A stretch of 47,000 bases of DNA from NCBI GenBank assembly GCA_905221605.1, contig CAJNDS010002490.1, positions 1,063,001 to 1,110,000 of the forward strand, read 5' to 3'. A model generated the notes under the pieces. That model searched no databases, was not told the DNA's origin, and was given only the letters and a program-made list of their open reading frames with translations. The position numbers and the translations under genes are program-made. Origin of the DNA: Symbiodinium natans. Its lineage: Eukaryota; Sar; Dinophyceae; Suessiales; Symbiodiniaceae. Shown here one piece after another: positions 1 through 7,860 of this stretch. Numbering within the stretch: position 1 is the stretch's first letter; each line of letters starts with the position of its first letter.

Positions 1-236
1 CCCTCAACCCTAAAGCCCCCAAACCCTCAACCCTCAACCCTCAAACCCTCAAACCCTCAAACCCTCAAAGCCTCAAAGCCTCAAACCCTCAAACCCTCAT
101 ACCCTCATACCCTCAAACCCTCAGACCCTCAAACCCTCAAACCCTCAAACCCTGAAACCCTCAACCCTCAACCCTAAAGCCCCGAAAGCCCCTAAAGCCC
201 CGAGAGCCCCTAAAGCTCCTAAAGCCTAAGCCCTAA
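1..236. repeat. Degenerate telomere-like array, CCCTCAA(A) variant
   Basis: The stretch is made of CCCTCAA and CCCTCAAA units with some CCCTCAT and CCCTAAAG units. It differs from the canonical CCCTAAA seen elsewhere by an A-to-C change that is shared by most copies, which suggests local amplification of a variant unit. No gene is visible. Confidence 0.85.
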
Positions 237-265
237 ATCCCGCATGACCTCCCTCTGAACCTTAA

Positions 266-358
266 CCCCCCCCCCCCCCCCCAGGGTTTAGGGTTTAGGG
301 TTTAGGGTTTAGGGTTTAGGGTTTAGGGTTTAGGGTTTAGGGTTTAGGGTTTAGGGTT
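266..358. repeat. C-homopolymer followed by TTTAGGG array
   Basis: A run of about 17 C (266-282) is joined directly to about ten perfect TTTAGGG units (283-358), the G-rich strand of the plant/alga-type telomere repeat. The array is interstitial: unique sequence follows at once. Confidence 0.9.
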
Positions 359-443
359 GAGGTGACGACATCGCGGATGCGCTCCCCGAATTGCGATCAG
401 CGTTTGGCACTCCGGTTGCTTCGCTTGCATGTAGGGTTTAGGG
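359..443 (+). other. Exon-like coding fragment between telomere-like arrays
   Basis: Between two TTTAGGG arrays lies a GC-rich segment open in one frame (for example DDIADALPELRSAF), beginning after an AG|G and stopped by the TAG inside the next TTTAGGG unit. Its composition is coding-like and unlike the flanks. Too short to recognise; it could be an exon or a gene scrap. Confidence 0.3.
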
Positions 444-1190
444 TTTAGGGATTTAGGGTTTCGGGTTCAGGGCTTAATACCCCTGTAGAATTCCGGAGTA
501 TACCTTAAGTGATAAAGGGATGATTTGAGGAGTAATGTTGGACCCTCTTTAATCTGTAGGGCCCCCCCCCCCCCCCCCCCCCGAACAGTCGAGGCGTGCA
601 TGGGAGCCTGATTACACGGCCCCGGGGGCTTATATGATTTCAATAGGGAGGAGTTTGGATAGGTTTAAAAGGGGCAGCGATGCCCGGTTATCTTTTTTAA
701 AGGCGCGCCACGTGGAATTTTCTTACGGCGCCCGGACGGTTTGACTTTAAAGAGGACCCCGCAAACAGTCAGGGGGTCCTGAATAATTCGGCCAAATTGA
801 CTTAAAAGGGGAGGCCCCTACTAAAGAGGGTCGAACATTATGCCTTAGTCAGGGGGTAATGGGCTCTGCTCTTCGGGGAGGTCCTGTGAATACATAAGTT
901 TGCCTCCTTACCCTCGTTTATTGGGCCCTTAGTATGTCTAGTGTTTCTAAGGGTTATAGAACAAGGGACCCAAACTAAGGGCCGGGGTTCTTGGAACCCT
1001 AGACGGGTGTCGGGAGTACAGGGCTCATGCTTCAGTTTTTTTGATTTGAATCTTCAGGGCTTTTTAGGGGGTTCAGGGTAGAACCCCACGCCCGAACGCC
1101 TCAGCCCCGCAAGCCTTACCATACCGACATAACGGGTATTTCTGAAGAGAATAGAAAGGGACCCCAAAAAAAGGTACCCAGTTGTTTTCC
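444..1190. other. Unassigned stretch with C-run
   Basis: No convincing gene. It holds short TTTAGGG/TTCAGGG traces (433-475), a C-homopolymer (about 562-582), and AGTCAGGGGGT motifs occurring near 768 and 848 that hint at a decayed repeat. The open frames near 1054-1190 come from the neighbouring C-tract. Confidence 0.5.
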
Positions 1191-1299
1191 ACCCCCCCCC
1201 CCCACCCAACCCCCCCCCCCCCCCACCAACCACCCCCACCCCCCCCCCCCCGAACCCCCCCCCCCACCCCCCCCCCCCCCCCCCAACCCCCCCCACCCC
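1191..1299. repeat. Long C-rich low-complexity tract
   Basis: About 110 bases of C interrupted only by single A or AA. The minus strand is a G-tract able to form G-quadruplexes. All Pro-rich or Gly-rich open frames crossing it are artefacts. Confidence 0.9.
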
Positions 1300-1712
1300 A
1301 AACAACTTATGTGGGGTTCAGGGCTTTGGGGCATTGGGCACTTGACAAGTCTATGAGCCCACGAGGGGCCAGAATGAGAGAACTCCTTCTGGGATTTGTT
1401 GCTGTCCTTCAGCCCGCAATGCCACAATGCTAACTTGACCCTGCACCCCTAAAACCAGATCCCTAAACCTTAAACCCCAAGCCCTCGACCCTAGAACTGA
1501 GCCGCCGCCCAAATAACGCAGGAGCCAAGAAATAAATACCCAAATGACCCCCTTGTTAGGGTTTAGGATTTAGGGTTTAGGATCCCAATAGAATGAACTA
1601 TAAACAAGCTACCTAGAAATGACACATTCTTGCGAAGTAGGCGGCAGTCGCATGCGATGAGCTGGTTCCCGTAAACCCGAAACCCTAAACTCAAACCCCA
1701 AACCCTACCTGT
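1300..1712. other. Unassigned stretch with degenerate heptamers
   Basis: No recognisable gene. Scattered CCCTAAA/TTTAGGG remnants occur at 1450-1495, 1556-1580 and 1675-1708. Confidence 0.5.
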
Positions 1713-1840
1713 AGGTTCATGGCACTTATAACCCACTTATAAATGCCCTTTTACCCGCTTATAAGCCCCCGAAGAGCCCTAACATGGTTCTCATTGGACT
1801 ATAACAACTGTTATGGTTGGGTTGAGAAGTACCATGTTCT
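1713..1840. mobile_element. Foldback (MITE-like) element, family 1, degenerate copy
   Basis: The left end reads AGGTTCATGGCACTTATAAC and the right end is a decayed inverse (GAGAAGTACCATGTTC). The interior has the family's ACTTATAA motifs in both orientations. The copy has drifted more than those at 2401 and 29847. It has no coding capacity, so it would depend on a transposase made elsewhere. Confidence 0.6.
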
Positions 1841-2034
1841 TTGTTTGCCGGACCCAGGCAGGGGTGGGCTTCTCGGCCGAAGGCACGGCGGCGAAGCAGT
1901 TCGGCAAGCGCTTGCAGCATATGCTGCTGGGGCATAGTGGTGCCCCTTTCCACTTTTTTGTTTGCTGGATAGGTTTAGGGTTTAGGTTCAGGGTTTTGGG
2001 CTTAGGGTTTCGGTTTCCGGGACCGAGAAAGTGA
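1834..2034 (+). CDS. Coding-like fragment next to a foldback element
   Basis: From the ATG at 1834, inside the decayed right end of the foldback element, an open frame runs to 2034. Residues about 9-47 (AGVGFSAEGTAAKQFGKRLQ and onward) look like real coding sequence; after 1970 the frame only reads through degenerate TTTAGGG. An AG|G acceptor at about 1859 could instead make this an internal exon. No family recognised. Either an exon or a gene scrap. Confidence 0.3.
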   Translation: MFFVCRTQAGVGFSAEGTAAKQFGKRLQHMLLGHSGAPFHFFVCWIGLGFRFRVLGLGFRFPGPRK

Positions 2035-2083
2035 CGCAGACGTGCCCTCCAGGTTGGATCCATGCATCACGTCTGTTGTTCCA

Positions 2084-2168
2084 CCCTAAACCCTAAACCC
2101 TAAACCCTAAACCCTAAACCCTAAACCCTAAACCCTAAACCCTAAACCCTAAACCCTAAACCCTAAAC
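2084..2168. repeat. CCCTAAA array
   Basis: About twelve perfect CCCTAAA units (C-rich strand), opposite in orientation to the array at 283-358. Confidence 0.95.
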
Positions 2169-2298
2169 GCTAGTTCCACTGCCCATTGCGAGATGTTTGA
2201 ACTCAAGGCTGGTAGCACCTGCGTCCCGCGTGGTCGTGCGCGAAGACGGACTTTCGGACCTGAGCAAGACATGAGCACGGCTGCATACTCACAGGGTT
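2169..2298 (+). other. Exon-like fragment
   Basis: An open frame starts right after the telomere-like array and, from an ATG at 2193, reads MFELKAGSTCVPRGRARRR and onward to a TGA at 2296-2298, just before the next heptamers. Coding-like base composition; not recognised. Confidence 0.25.
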
Positions 2299-2315
2299 GA
2301 GGGTTTAGGGTTTAG

Positions 2316-2778
2316 GGTGTGCTCGTAGCCGCTATGTTCTGTGCGTTTCCATGTAGTGACGTGGTGTATCTTGTTGACTGCACCTTTGCGCCAGCATCCC
2401 TACTTGAAGGTTCATGGTACTTACTAACCAATTATAACTGTACTTAGAACCCTACTTATAATACCCCTAAAGGACCTTATAGGGGTTATCCCAATTTTTA
2501 AGTAGGGTTATAAGCCCAGTTATAATTGGTTAGTAAGTACCATGAACCTTCAAGTACTGTCTCCGCCGCAGCCAGGAACCATCGAGGTCACCGTGAGCTT
2601 TACCGAAGCGCCCCAGAAGCTTCACGTCCTCTTGTCAGAGGTCTGGATGCACATTCGAGCTGAGGGCCTGGGTTTTACCTTGGCGCTGCCGCGGCAGCCG
2701 AAGCGTGGCCAGCGAATCCAAGCATTCGCCCTGCCCAGCGGAACTGGCTTCCACTTTGAGTCGCTCCGCTTGAGTCAA
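2316..2778 (+). pseudogene. Coding fragment split by a foldback element
   Basis: Two coding-like halves flank the element at 2401-2556. The left half (2316-2400, ATG at 2334) contains FCAFPCSDVVYLVDCTFAP. The right half (2557-2778) contains SPPQPGTIEVTVSFTEAP, then a Leu/Val-rich and basic stretch. Removing the element together with one of the two flanking TA copies (154 nt) puts both halves in the same frame with no stop, which strongly suggests a pre-existing coding segment into which the element inserted. The frame then runs into TTTAGGG units and stops. Protein family not recognised; it may be one exon of a larger gene, and the piece is now broken. Confidence 0.5.
2401..2556. mobile_element. 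Foldback (MITE-like) element, family 1, intact copy
   Basis: The element is a near-complete inverted repeat. The outer 38 bases of each arm, beginning CTTGAAGGTTCATGGTACTT, are perfect inverse copies, and the inner arms are imperfect. It is flanked by TA on both sides (2401-2402 and 2555-2556), consistent with a TA target-site duplication as in Tc1/mariner-type or similar elements. It carries no gene. The copy at 29847-30001 is nearly identical, so both moved recently relative to other copies. Confidence 0.85.
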
Positions 2779-2841
2779 CTAGGGTTTAGGGTTTAGGGTT
2801 TAGGGTTTAGGGTTTAGGGTTTAGGGTTTAGGGTTTAGGTA
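2779..2841. repeat. TTTAGGG array
   Basis: About eight TTTAGGG units that end the preceding coding-like frame. Confidence 0.95.
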
Positions 2842-2946
2842 GGGTTTCCGAAACTAGGGGTACCTAAGGTTGGGGTCCTCACTATAAGGGAAGCCTCTTA
2901 TGTGGGGATCTATTTCGGGGGTCCCAATTTTCGGAAAGCCCCACAT
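2842..2946. mobile_element. Small inverted-repeat element, family 4
   Basis: The left end GGGTTTCCGAAACTAGGGG and the right end, with TTTTCGGAAAGCCCC, form an imperfect inverted repeat. The whole block aligns with 9500-9605, including the shared TTGGGGTCCT and ATAAGGGA motifs. Non-coding MITE-like element. Confidence 0.55.
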
Positions 2947-3261
2947 GAATCAACCCTATATCGGGGAAAGCTCTTTTGGGACTTTTTTGTTTTACGGGCA
3001 TGGTCCCCCATTCGCATGTCCCCTGATCAAGACGTGCTCAAAGTACACCACACCGTGGCCCGAAAACCCAACCTCCCAAACTCTAATCCGTTAAACCCCA
3101 AAACCGTAAAACCCCAAAACCCAAAATGTTTTAAAACCCTAAAACCCTAAAAGCCTACACCCTGCACCTTCAAACCCTAAAGCCCACTTTGAACCCCAAA
3201 ACCCCCCATGCCAACCCCTCATGCCCCTTCTTCCCTGGGCGGGGCATTTGGGGTCCCTTAC
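2947..3261. other. Unassigned stretch with degenerate CCCTAAA
   Basis: No gene seen. From 3090 onward it is mainly heptamer variants such as CCCAAAA and CCCTAAAA. Frames here end in Asn-Pro-Lys-Pro, the translation of decayed CCCTAAA. Confidence 0.5.
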
Positions 3262-3371
3262 TCTACGGTTTAGAGTTTAGAGGGTTTAGGGTTTAGGGTT
3301 TAGGGTTTAGGGTTTAGGGTTTAGGGTTTAGGGTTTAGGGTTTAGGGTTTAGGGTTTAGGGTTTAGGGTTT
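3262..3371. repeat. TTTAGGG array
   Basis: About thirteen TTTAGGG units after a short degenerate lead-in. Confidence 0.95.
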
Positions 3372-4099
3372 ACTACTTGTATTTGCTGAATAGAACCCGG
3401 TTTAGGGCTTGGGGTTTAGGGCTAAGGTTTGCTGAATAAACCTTCGAAAACGCACAGAATACTCCCTTATGGCCCTATAAGAAATAAATAAATAAACTAA
3501 ATAAATATATAAACACATAATATATGTATTATGTATATATATATATAGTATAGTATTTTATTTACCTTTTTGTTTATGGGGGGGGGTTGAGGGTGGGCTC
3601 TATAGTGCTTGGGAGTAGTCAAAGAAGAGATGTTTGAGTTCAGTTCAGGGGTTTATGGTTCAGGGCTAGGGTTTAGGGCTCTGAAACCCTGAGTTCTATT
3701 CCCTGAACCCAGTATAAGGTTTAGGTTTATATAGATACGTGGGGCTCTTGATGCCCTGAGGCGAGACGTGTGTTGTGCTAACCTAGACCCCAAATCCCAA
3801 GCTCGGAATCCTAAATAACCTCCACTCAAGAACCACTTACGAGGTTTCTTGATTTTTTCAAGTAACCCAAGTTGCTCACAGCGCTCATGTCGGATGCACA
3901 AATGCTGGTTTGAGGTTTAGGGATATGGGCTCGGTGGGACATTCGAACCTGCCCTACGACCATGTATGCGCTATGCGATCGGTGCGCAAAAGCCTAAATC
4001 CAAAGACCCCTCTAAACTCCAGGCCTTAAACCTGAAAACCCCAACCCCCGACCTGAAAACCCCAACCCCCGAATTCTCCCAATAACCCTAAACCCCTCA
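3372..4099. other. Unassigned stretch, AT-rich then degenerate heptamers
   Basis: An AT-rich low-complexity patch (AAATAAAT and TATA runs, 3480-3565), a short G-run at 3579, then unique sequence with scattered TTTAGGG and CCCTAAA decay products. No gene recognised. Confidence 0.5.
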
Positions 4100-4177
4100 C
4101 CTTGGCTCAATAAGGCTTGTAATCGGGTGTACTATAATCCCTATTCAGGACTGTGAGTACAACGGGGAACATCCCAA
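4100..4177. mobile_element. Foldback element, family 2, partial copy
   Basis: The right part matches 27068-27163 and 33031-33103: a GTACTATAATCC core, an ATTCAGGACTG segment, and the terminal GGGGAACATCCCA. The left terminal GATGTTCCCC is missing here, so the copy is truncated. Confidence 0.5.
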
Positions 4178-4203
4178 CCCTCACCCACAAACACACTGTC
4201 AGC

Positions 4204-4324
4204 ACTTAGAGGTTCATGGTACCTCTAGCCCTGATTATGGCTCTACTTATAAGCCCCCCAAGTCCCCCAAGTAGGTTATAAGTAGACTTACTACTGTGGT
4301 TTTTAGTACCCATGAACCTCCAAG
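4204..4324. mobile_element. Foldback element, family 1 (subfamily with 27237)
   Basis: The ends CTTAGAGGTTCATGG and CCATGAACCTCCAAG are inverse. The interior TCTACTTATAAG and TAGGTTATAAGTAGAC arms pair with each other. It is closest to the copy at 27237-27355. Confidence 0.75.
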
Positions 4325-4464
4325 CGAGGATCCCAGGGGAGGCAAACGTTGGTGCTGTTGAGAACTTCAACTACTGGGCTGCCCGTGGCAGCAGTTTGCT
4401 GGACCTCGTGTTGCCGGAAGATTTGACGGCTGCCGCCGTCCTGGTCCCCACGGTGTCCACGTGA
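4312..4464 (+). CDS. Short coding-like ORF starting in a foldback element
   Basis: An ATG in the right end of the foldback element (MNLQ, from ATGAACCTCCAA) is in frame with a coding-like stretch that includes EANVGAVENFNYWAARGSS, then a leucine-rich part, and ends in TGA: 50 residues. The segment after the element has GC-rich, coding-like composition. No family recognised. The element may have landed in or beside an exon, and the ATG may be coincidental. Confidence 0.35.
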   Translation: MNLQARIPGEANVGAVENFNYWAARGSSLLDLVLPEDLTAAAVLVPTVST

Positions 4465-4920
4465 GATACTTCTGAAAAGTCCTGTGTTAGTGTTGGGGCG
4501 GGGTGGGGGGCTGGTGTGCTCAGGGTCTTGGGGTTTCATATGATTTTCTAGGGCTTCGAGTGGGCTTCTATGGGCGCTCTATGAAGCCTTAGGCTGATGT
4601 GGGGGGGTGCGAGGCAATGCCGCCCTCTGGCGGCTAACCCAACACACCTCGACAATCGCGCGACCCACAATCTACGACCCTCCAGATCCTGAAGCCCAAC
4701 GCCCTAAATCCAAGGCCATAAACCCCCAAGCGCCGAACTAAGAACTGGGAGTTTTCCAGCGATCAGGAGGGGATATGGGCTGTTCTCTAAATTACGGCCC
4801 CTTCTTTTGTTTTCGGCTCCGATTATAGTACGGAGCCCTGCGTCTACGGACACTTCCTTCGCCCTAAACCCCGAAACCCTTGCACGATGTTTTTCAACTA
4901 GTTTCTTGGGCTTTGAAGCA
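4465..4920. other. Unassigned stretch
   Basis: Mostly unique sequence with degenerate heptamers (4535-4590, 4690-4740, 4860-4885). No gene recognised. Confidence 0.45.
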
Positions 4921-5046
4921 CGCTTCCTTTCTTCCTTCCTTTCTTCCTTCCTTGCTTCCTTCCTTTCTTCCTTCCTTTCTTCCTTCCTTCCTTGTTTTCT
5001 TCCTTTCTTTCTTCCTTCCTTCCTTTCTTTCTTTCCTTCTTTCTTG
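4921..5046. repeat. CTTC/CTTT microsatellite
   Basis: Imperfect (CTTC)n and (CTTT)n polypyrimidine run. The Phe/Leu/Ser-rich and Lys/Arg-rich open frames across it are artefacts of the repeat. Confidence 0.95.
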
Positions 5047-5348
5047 TAAAACCTACAATTCCTATGAAAATACAGAGGGAATTACCCTCTGACCGACATA
5101 TGCAAGCTAAGTGCTCACAACAAGCCATGCACATCTCCATGTTCGCAACATATCACAGAAAAGAATGCTGTTTAAGTAGCAACAGCAAGGATTGAAAAAG
5201 AAAGAATGCACGGCGACAAGCGGCATAAGCACAAGCGAATTGCGCACCGCAAACGATGATGTTCTTGTTCATAGCCATGGTCACGTCGTGCATGTCCTGC
5301 TGCGTAGCCTGCTTTCAAGGCTCCAAGTTGTAAGGCCACAGTCGGGCG
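5047..5348. other. Presumed upstream region of the channel gene
   Basis: Unique sequence without a convincing gene. It ends in CCACAG|TCGGGCG just before the ATG at 5349; an AG so close upstream of a start codon would suit spliced-leader trans-splicing, which is usual in dinoflagellates, but this is only a possibility. Confidence 0.35.
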
Positions 5349-5690
5349 ATGGCGGGGCAACGTGATGAGTTTGGACAATTCTGGGATTTGTTGACACAGC
5401 TGGGCCAGTGCCATCAAGCTGAGATCGATTCGCTGAAATCCACATGCATCTCCTCACATGGCCTGCCCGACGATTTTACAACTGACAAGGCAAGTCTGAT
5501 GGAATCTCACCACGAGTCTATCGAGTTAGCCCTTACTTGTATGGGACAGAATGAAGTCCACGTGCCGGCAGTCAGAAGCTGCAGTGAGGGCAATCGTGGC
5601 TTGACGCGCTCACTGAGCGAAGCCTCCATAGTGTCAGTTTGCGAGCGCAGCGATGCGCCATGTACATCGAGACCAAGCATGAGGGTCAGC
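5349..5690 (+). CDS. Probable first exon of the channel gene
   Basis: From ATG 5349 the frame reads MAGQRDEFGQFWDLLTQLGQ and continues through a hydrophilic segment with LTRSLSEASIVSVCERSD to about 5690, where AAA|GTGACC could be a splice donor. The first 35 residues look like a short coiled coil (QCHQAEIDSLKS). Dinoflagellate cyclic-nucleotide-type channels commonly open with a hydrophilic, coiled-coil-bearing N-terminus followed by a Ser-rich linker, and the S1-S6 exons lie 2.2 kb downstream on the same strand. The link between them is inference: the intermediate exons were not securely found. It could also be a separate small gene. Confidence 0.5.
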
Positions 5691-7382
5691 CACAAAGTGA
5701 CCGGAAGAAGTCAGATTCTGGGTTGCATTTGGTTCTTTTTCAGAGGCTCTATTGCAGCGCAAGACCTGATTAGCCCCCATGTCCACGCTTGCAAAGCCAA
5801 CCCAAGACCGCCCCCCCCCCCCCTCAGCTATTGTTGCCAGGACGAGCAATTGGAGCAACGCCAGCCGTAGTGCTAACCTGTCGGACTTCTTCTGCCTTCA
5901 GCACAAGGTCTGGAAAAACCCATGCCGACCTCCGTATTCCCCATCGCCCTGTGACCAGGAGGAGGACCATGCGCGGGCCGTGGGCCATCAGATGCAACAG
6001 CAGCCCCTGGGCGTTCCAAGCCATGCCCCAACTCTCCTCTTGTTCCGCAATGTTCCACAAGAGGTGTCCAAGCCAGAAACCTGCACCTTGTGCCAAGGCT
6101 GGCAGGCGGCACCTCCTCACACTCAGACAAGGACACAGTGTACGCAGATGCGCGCAGATGTACGCAGCGTAGGGTGCAAGTCAGGGCGACTGTCAAGCTG
6201 CAAGAATTGGAGATGGTATTGAAGGGCACTTGAAGCCCCCCCTTGCAACACCGGAGACCTGAACCCCTAACCCCATTGCCCTATACCCTGAACCTCTTGA
6301 TGCCTCCTGCCTCAGGACTCGGAGGAGAAGCTTGTCTTCCAGCCGTGGCAGGTATGGTCGGCTCCCGACCTGCCCAAAAGAGGACGCCGCCGACCAACGA
6401 ACAGGCCGTTCAAGGGTGCGAAACTTAACCTAAACATCTTCAACCACAGCATGTCAATGGGCTTCATTGGACGAACTTCGCATGCCATTGCAATGTGGGG
6501 GATTGGAGGGTGATGCTCTGGCACTCAGAACACCCTCAAGCCGCGAAGGTCGCACGGAAACGGCTATAAGAGCACGTCCAACTTGAGTTCAGGAGTGCGA
6601 CTGTTGTTAAAGTCATGTAGCCGATTTTTGGGGAGCTCGCCGCGCGGACACCGTGTTGTTCTTGTCTCATGCAAAAGCGGATTTTCGGTCCTCTTCTTCC
6701 GTAGAGACATTATCTAGAAGCGGCCCTTCCCCAACAATGATATGACACACGTCCTACGTGGTCCCATCCCGCACCAGCTCGCACCCCGCACGGGTCCGCA
6801 CCTTTTGGCCCTCCCCAAACCACCCCCTTCCCCGCCCCTGCTACGACTTGAGCCCCGCACCGTCCGGCTCTGCATACCGCGAATGGTTCCGCCGCCAAAG
6901 CACGCGCCCCGCTGGGTCCCCATCCCGAAGCGTGCCGGGGTGTCCCCATTCCGTACCGTTCGGTGCAAAGCTCATTGTCCCGCATGGCGGAACAGCTGGA
7001 ACTTGTGCGGTGCAAGCTTTGGCGGTGCACTGCCACGAGCGTCAGTGGATGGCGCGTGGCTTTACTGGATGCAGCCTGTACAGGATGGGCTGGACCCCGC
7101 GGATGCGAGCGGGGCATTGCCTCGGCGGTGCGGGGCGCTCCGTCCCGCGGCGTCTCAGGTCCCACCGCCACAGCTTGGACCCCATCCGCTGCCAATTTCA
7201 AAATTCGCAGGCAGCGTCCTGCGTCCGTTTCGTTAACGCTTGCACCGGCTCCCGCTGCCAAAGCTCACAGCCCACAAGGTTGCTGTCCAGGAACCCTCGC
7301 AGCCTGGTTGTCATAAACAAGAACCCCCAACCTGCGAGGGGGTTGTGGGACAGAAAGCCTTCAACATCCATAATATGGCCTA
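5691..7382. other. Long intervening region, overlapping ORFs of uncertain status
   Basis: Presumed intron(s) and linker exons of the channel gene. A C-run lies at 5811-5822. In 5790-6230 and 6710-7320 several frames on both strands stay open (up to about 210 codons) because the DNA is GC-rich; none has a recognisable domain. Repeated CCCGCACC-type motifs around 6770-6870 suggest decayed GC-rich repeats rather than coding sequence. I could not choose a frame. Confidence 0.35.
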
Positions 7383-7460
7383 TACTATTATTATGATTAT
7401 TACTACTATTACTATTGTTATTACTATTTTTTGTTATCATTATTATTGTTATTACTATGA
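7383..7460. repeat. ATT/ACT trinucleotide microsatellite
   Basis: Imperfect (ATT)n and (ACT)n repeat, probably intronic. Confidence 0.9.
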
Positions 7461-7485
7461 GGTCCTATTCCCATCCACGCCCGCA

Positions 7486-7566
7486 GGTCTTTGCCTTCGA
7501 GAGAGGCTGGCTCTGAGAAGCCGAGCACCTGGAAGGCGCCAAACAAAGCAGCAAGAAGCTTCTTCT
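7486..7566 (+). other. Possible linker exon
   Basis: After a CCCGCAG|G acceptor, one frame reads SLPSREAGSEKPSTWKAPNK and then reaches a stop. A hydrophilic Ser/Lys/Pro-rich piece would suit the cytoplasmic linker before S1, but no donor is obvious. Weak call. Confidence 0.2.
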
Positions 7567-7860
7567 AGAAGAGTCATTTCCAGTGGTGTCATGTGGTATC
7601 CTATCACAAGTGGGGCTCGTTCTGGGGGTGTTTATGTGCTACGTTCCAGATGTTCCCTCATGAAATATTTCGTTGAGTCCGCGCATGACGTGAGCACAAG
7701 ACTCTCAATGGTGTCTCTTGGGATTACATGATCTAGATAAACCCCGTATGACTCCCGTGACGGGGTTGGGTCAGCTCAAAACGGGTTCAGGATGTGAGGG
7801 GCTTACGAGTTCCGTAAGGTCTCAGGGTCATGAAGATTGGATTCTTGTGGCCTTACGGAG

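Noticed and set aside
1-358. True chromosome end at the window start
   Set aside because: Arrays of both orientations continue through all 47 kb and the first array is a degenerate variant; there is no long terminal run of one orientation.
1054-1433. Gly-rich and Pro-rich small proteins
   Set aside because: Generated by the C-tract; same reasoning applies to 13940-14159.
4095-4120. TTGGCTCAA match to the end of the dinoflagellate spliced leader
   Set aside because: Only nine bases agree; the upstream CCGTAGCCATTT part is absent, so chance is sufficient.
6710-7396. 183- to 212-codon frames on both strands
   Set aside because: GC-rich DNA keeps several frames open at once; none shows a domain or a convincing splice context, so no CDS was called.
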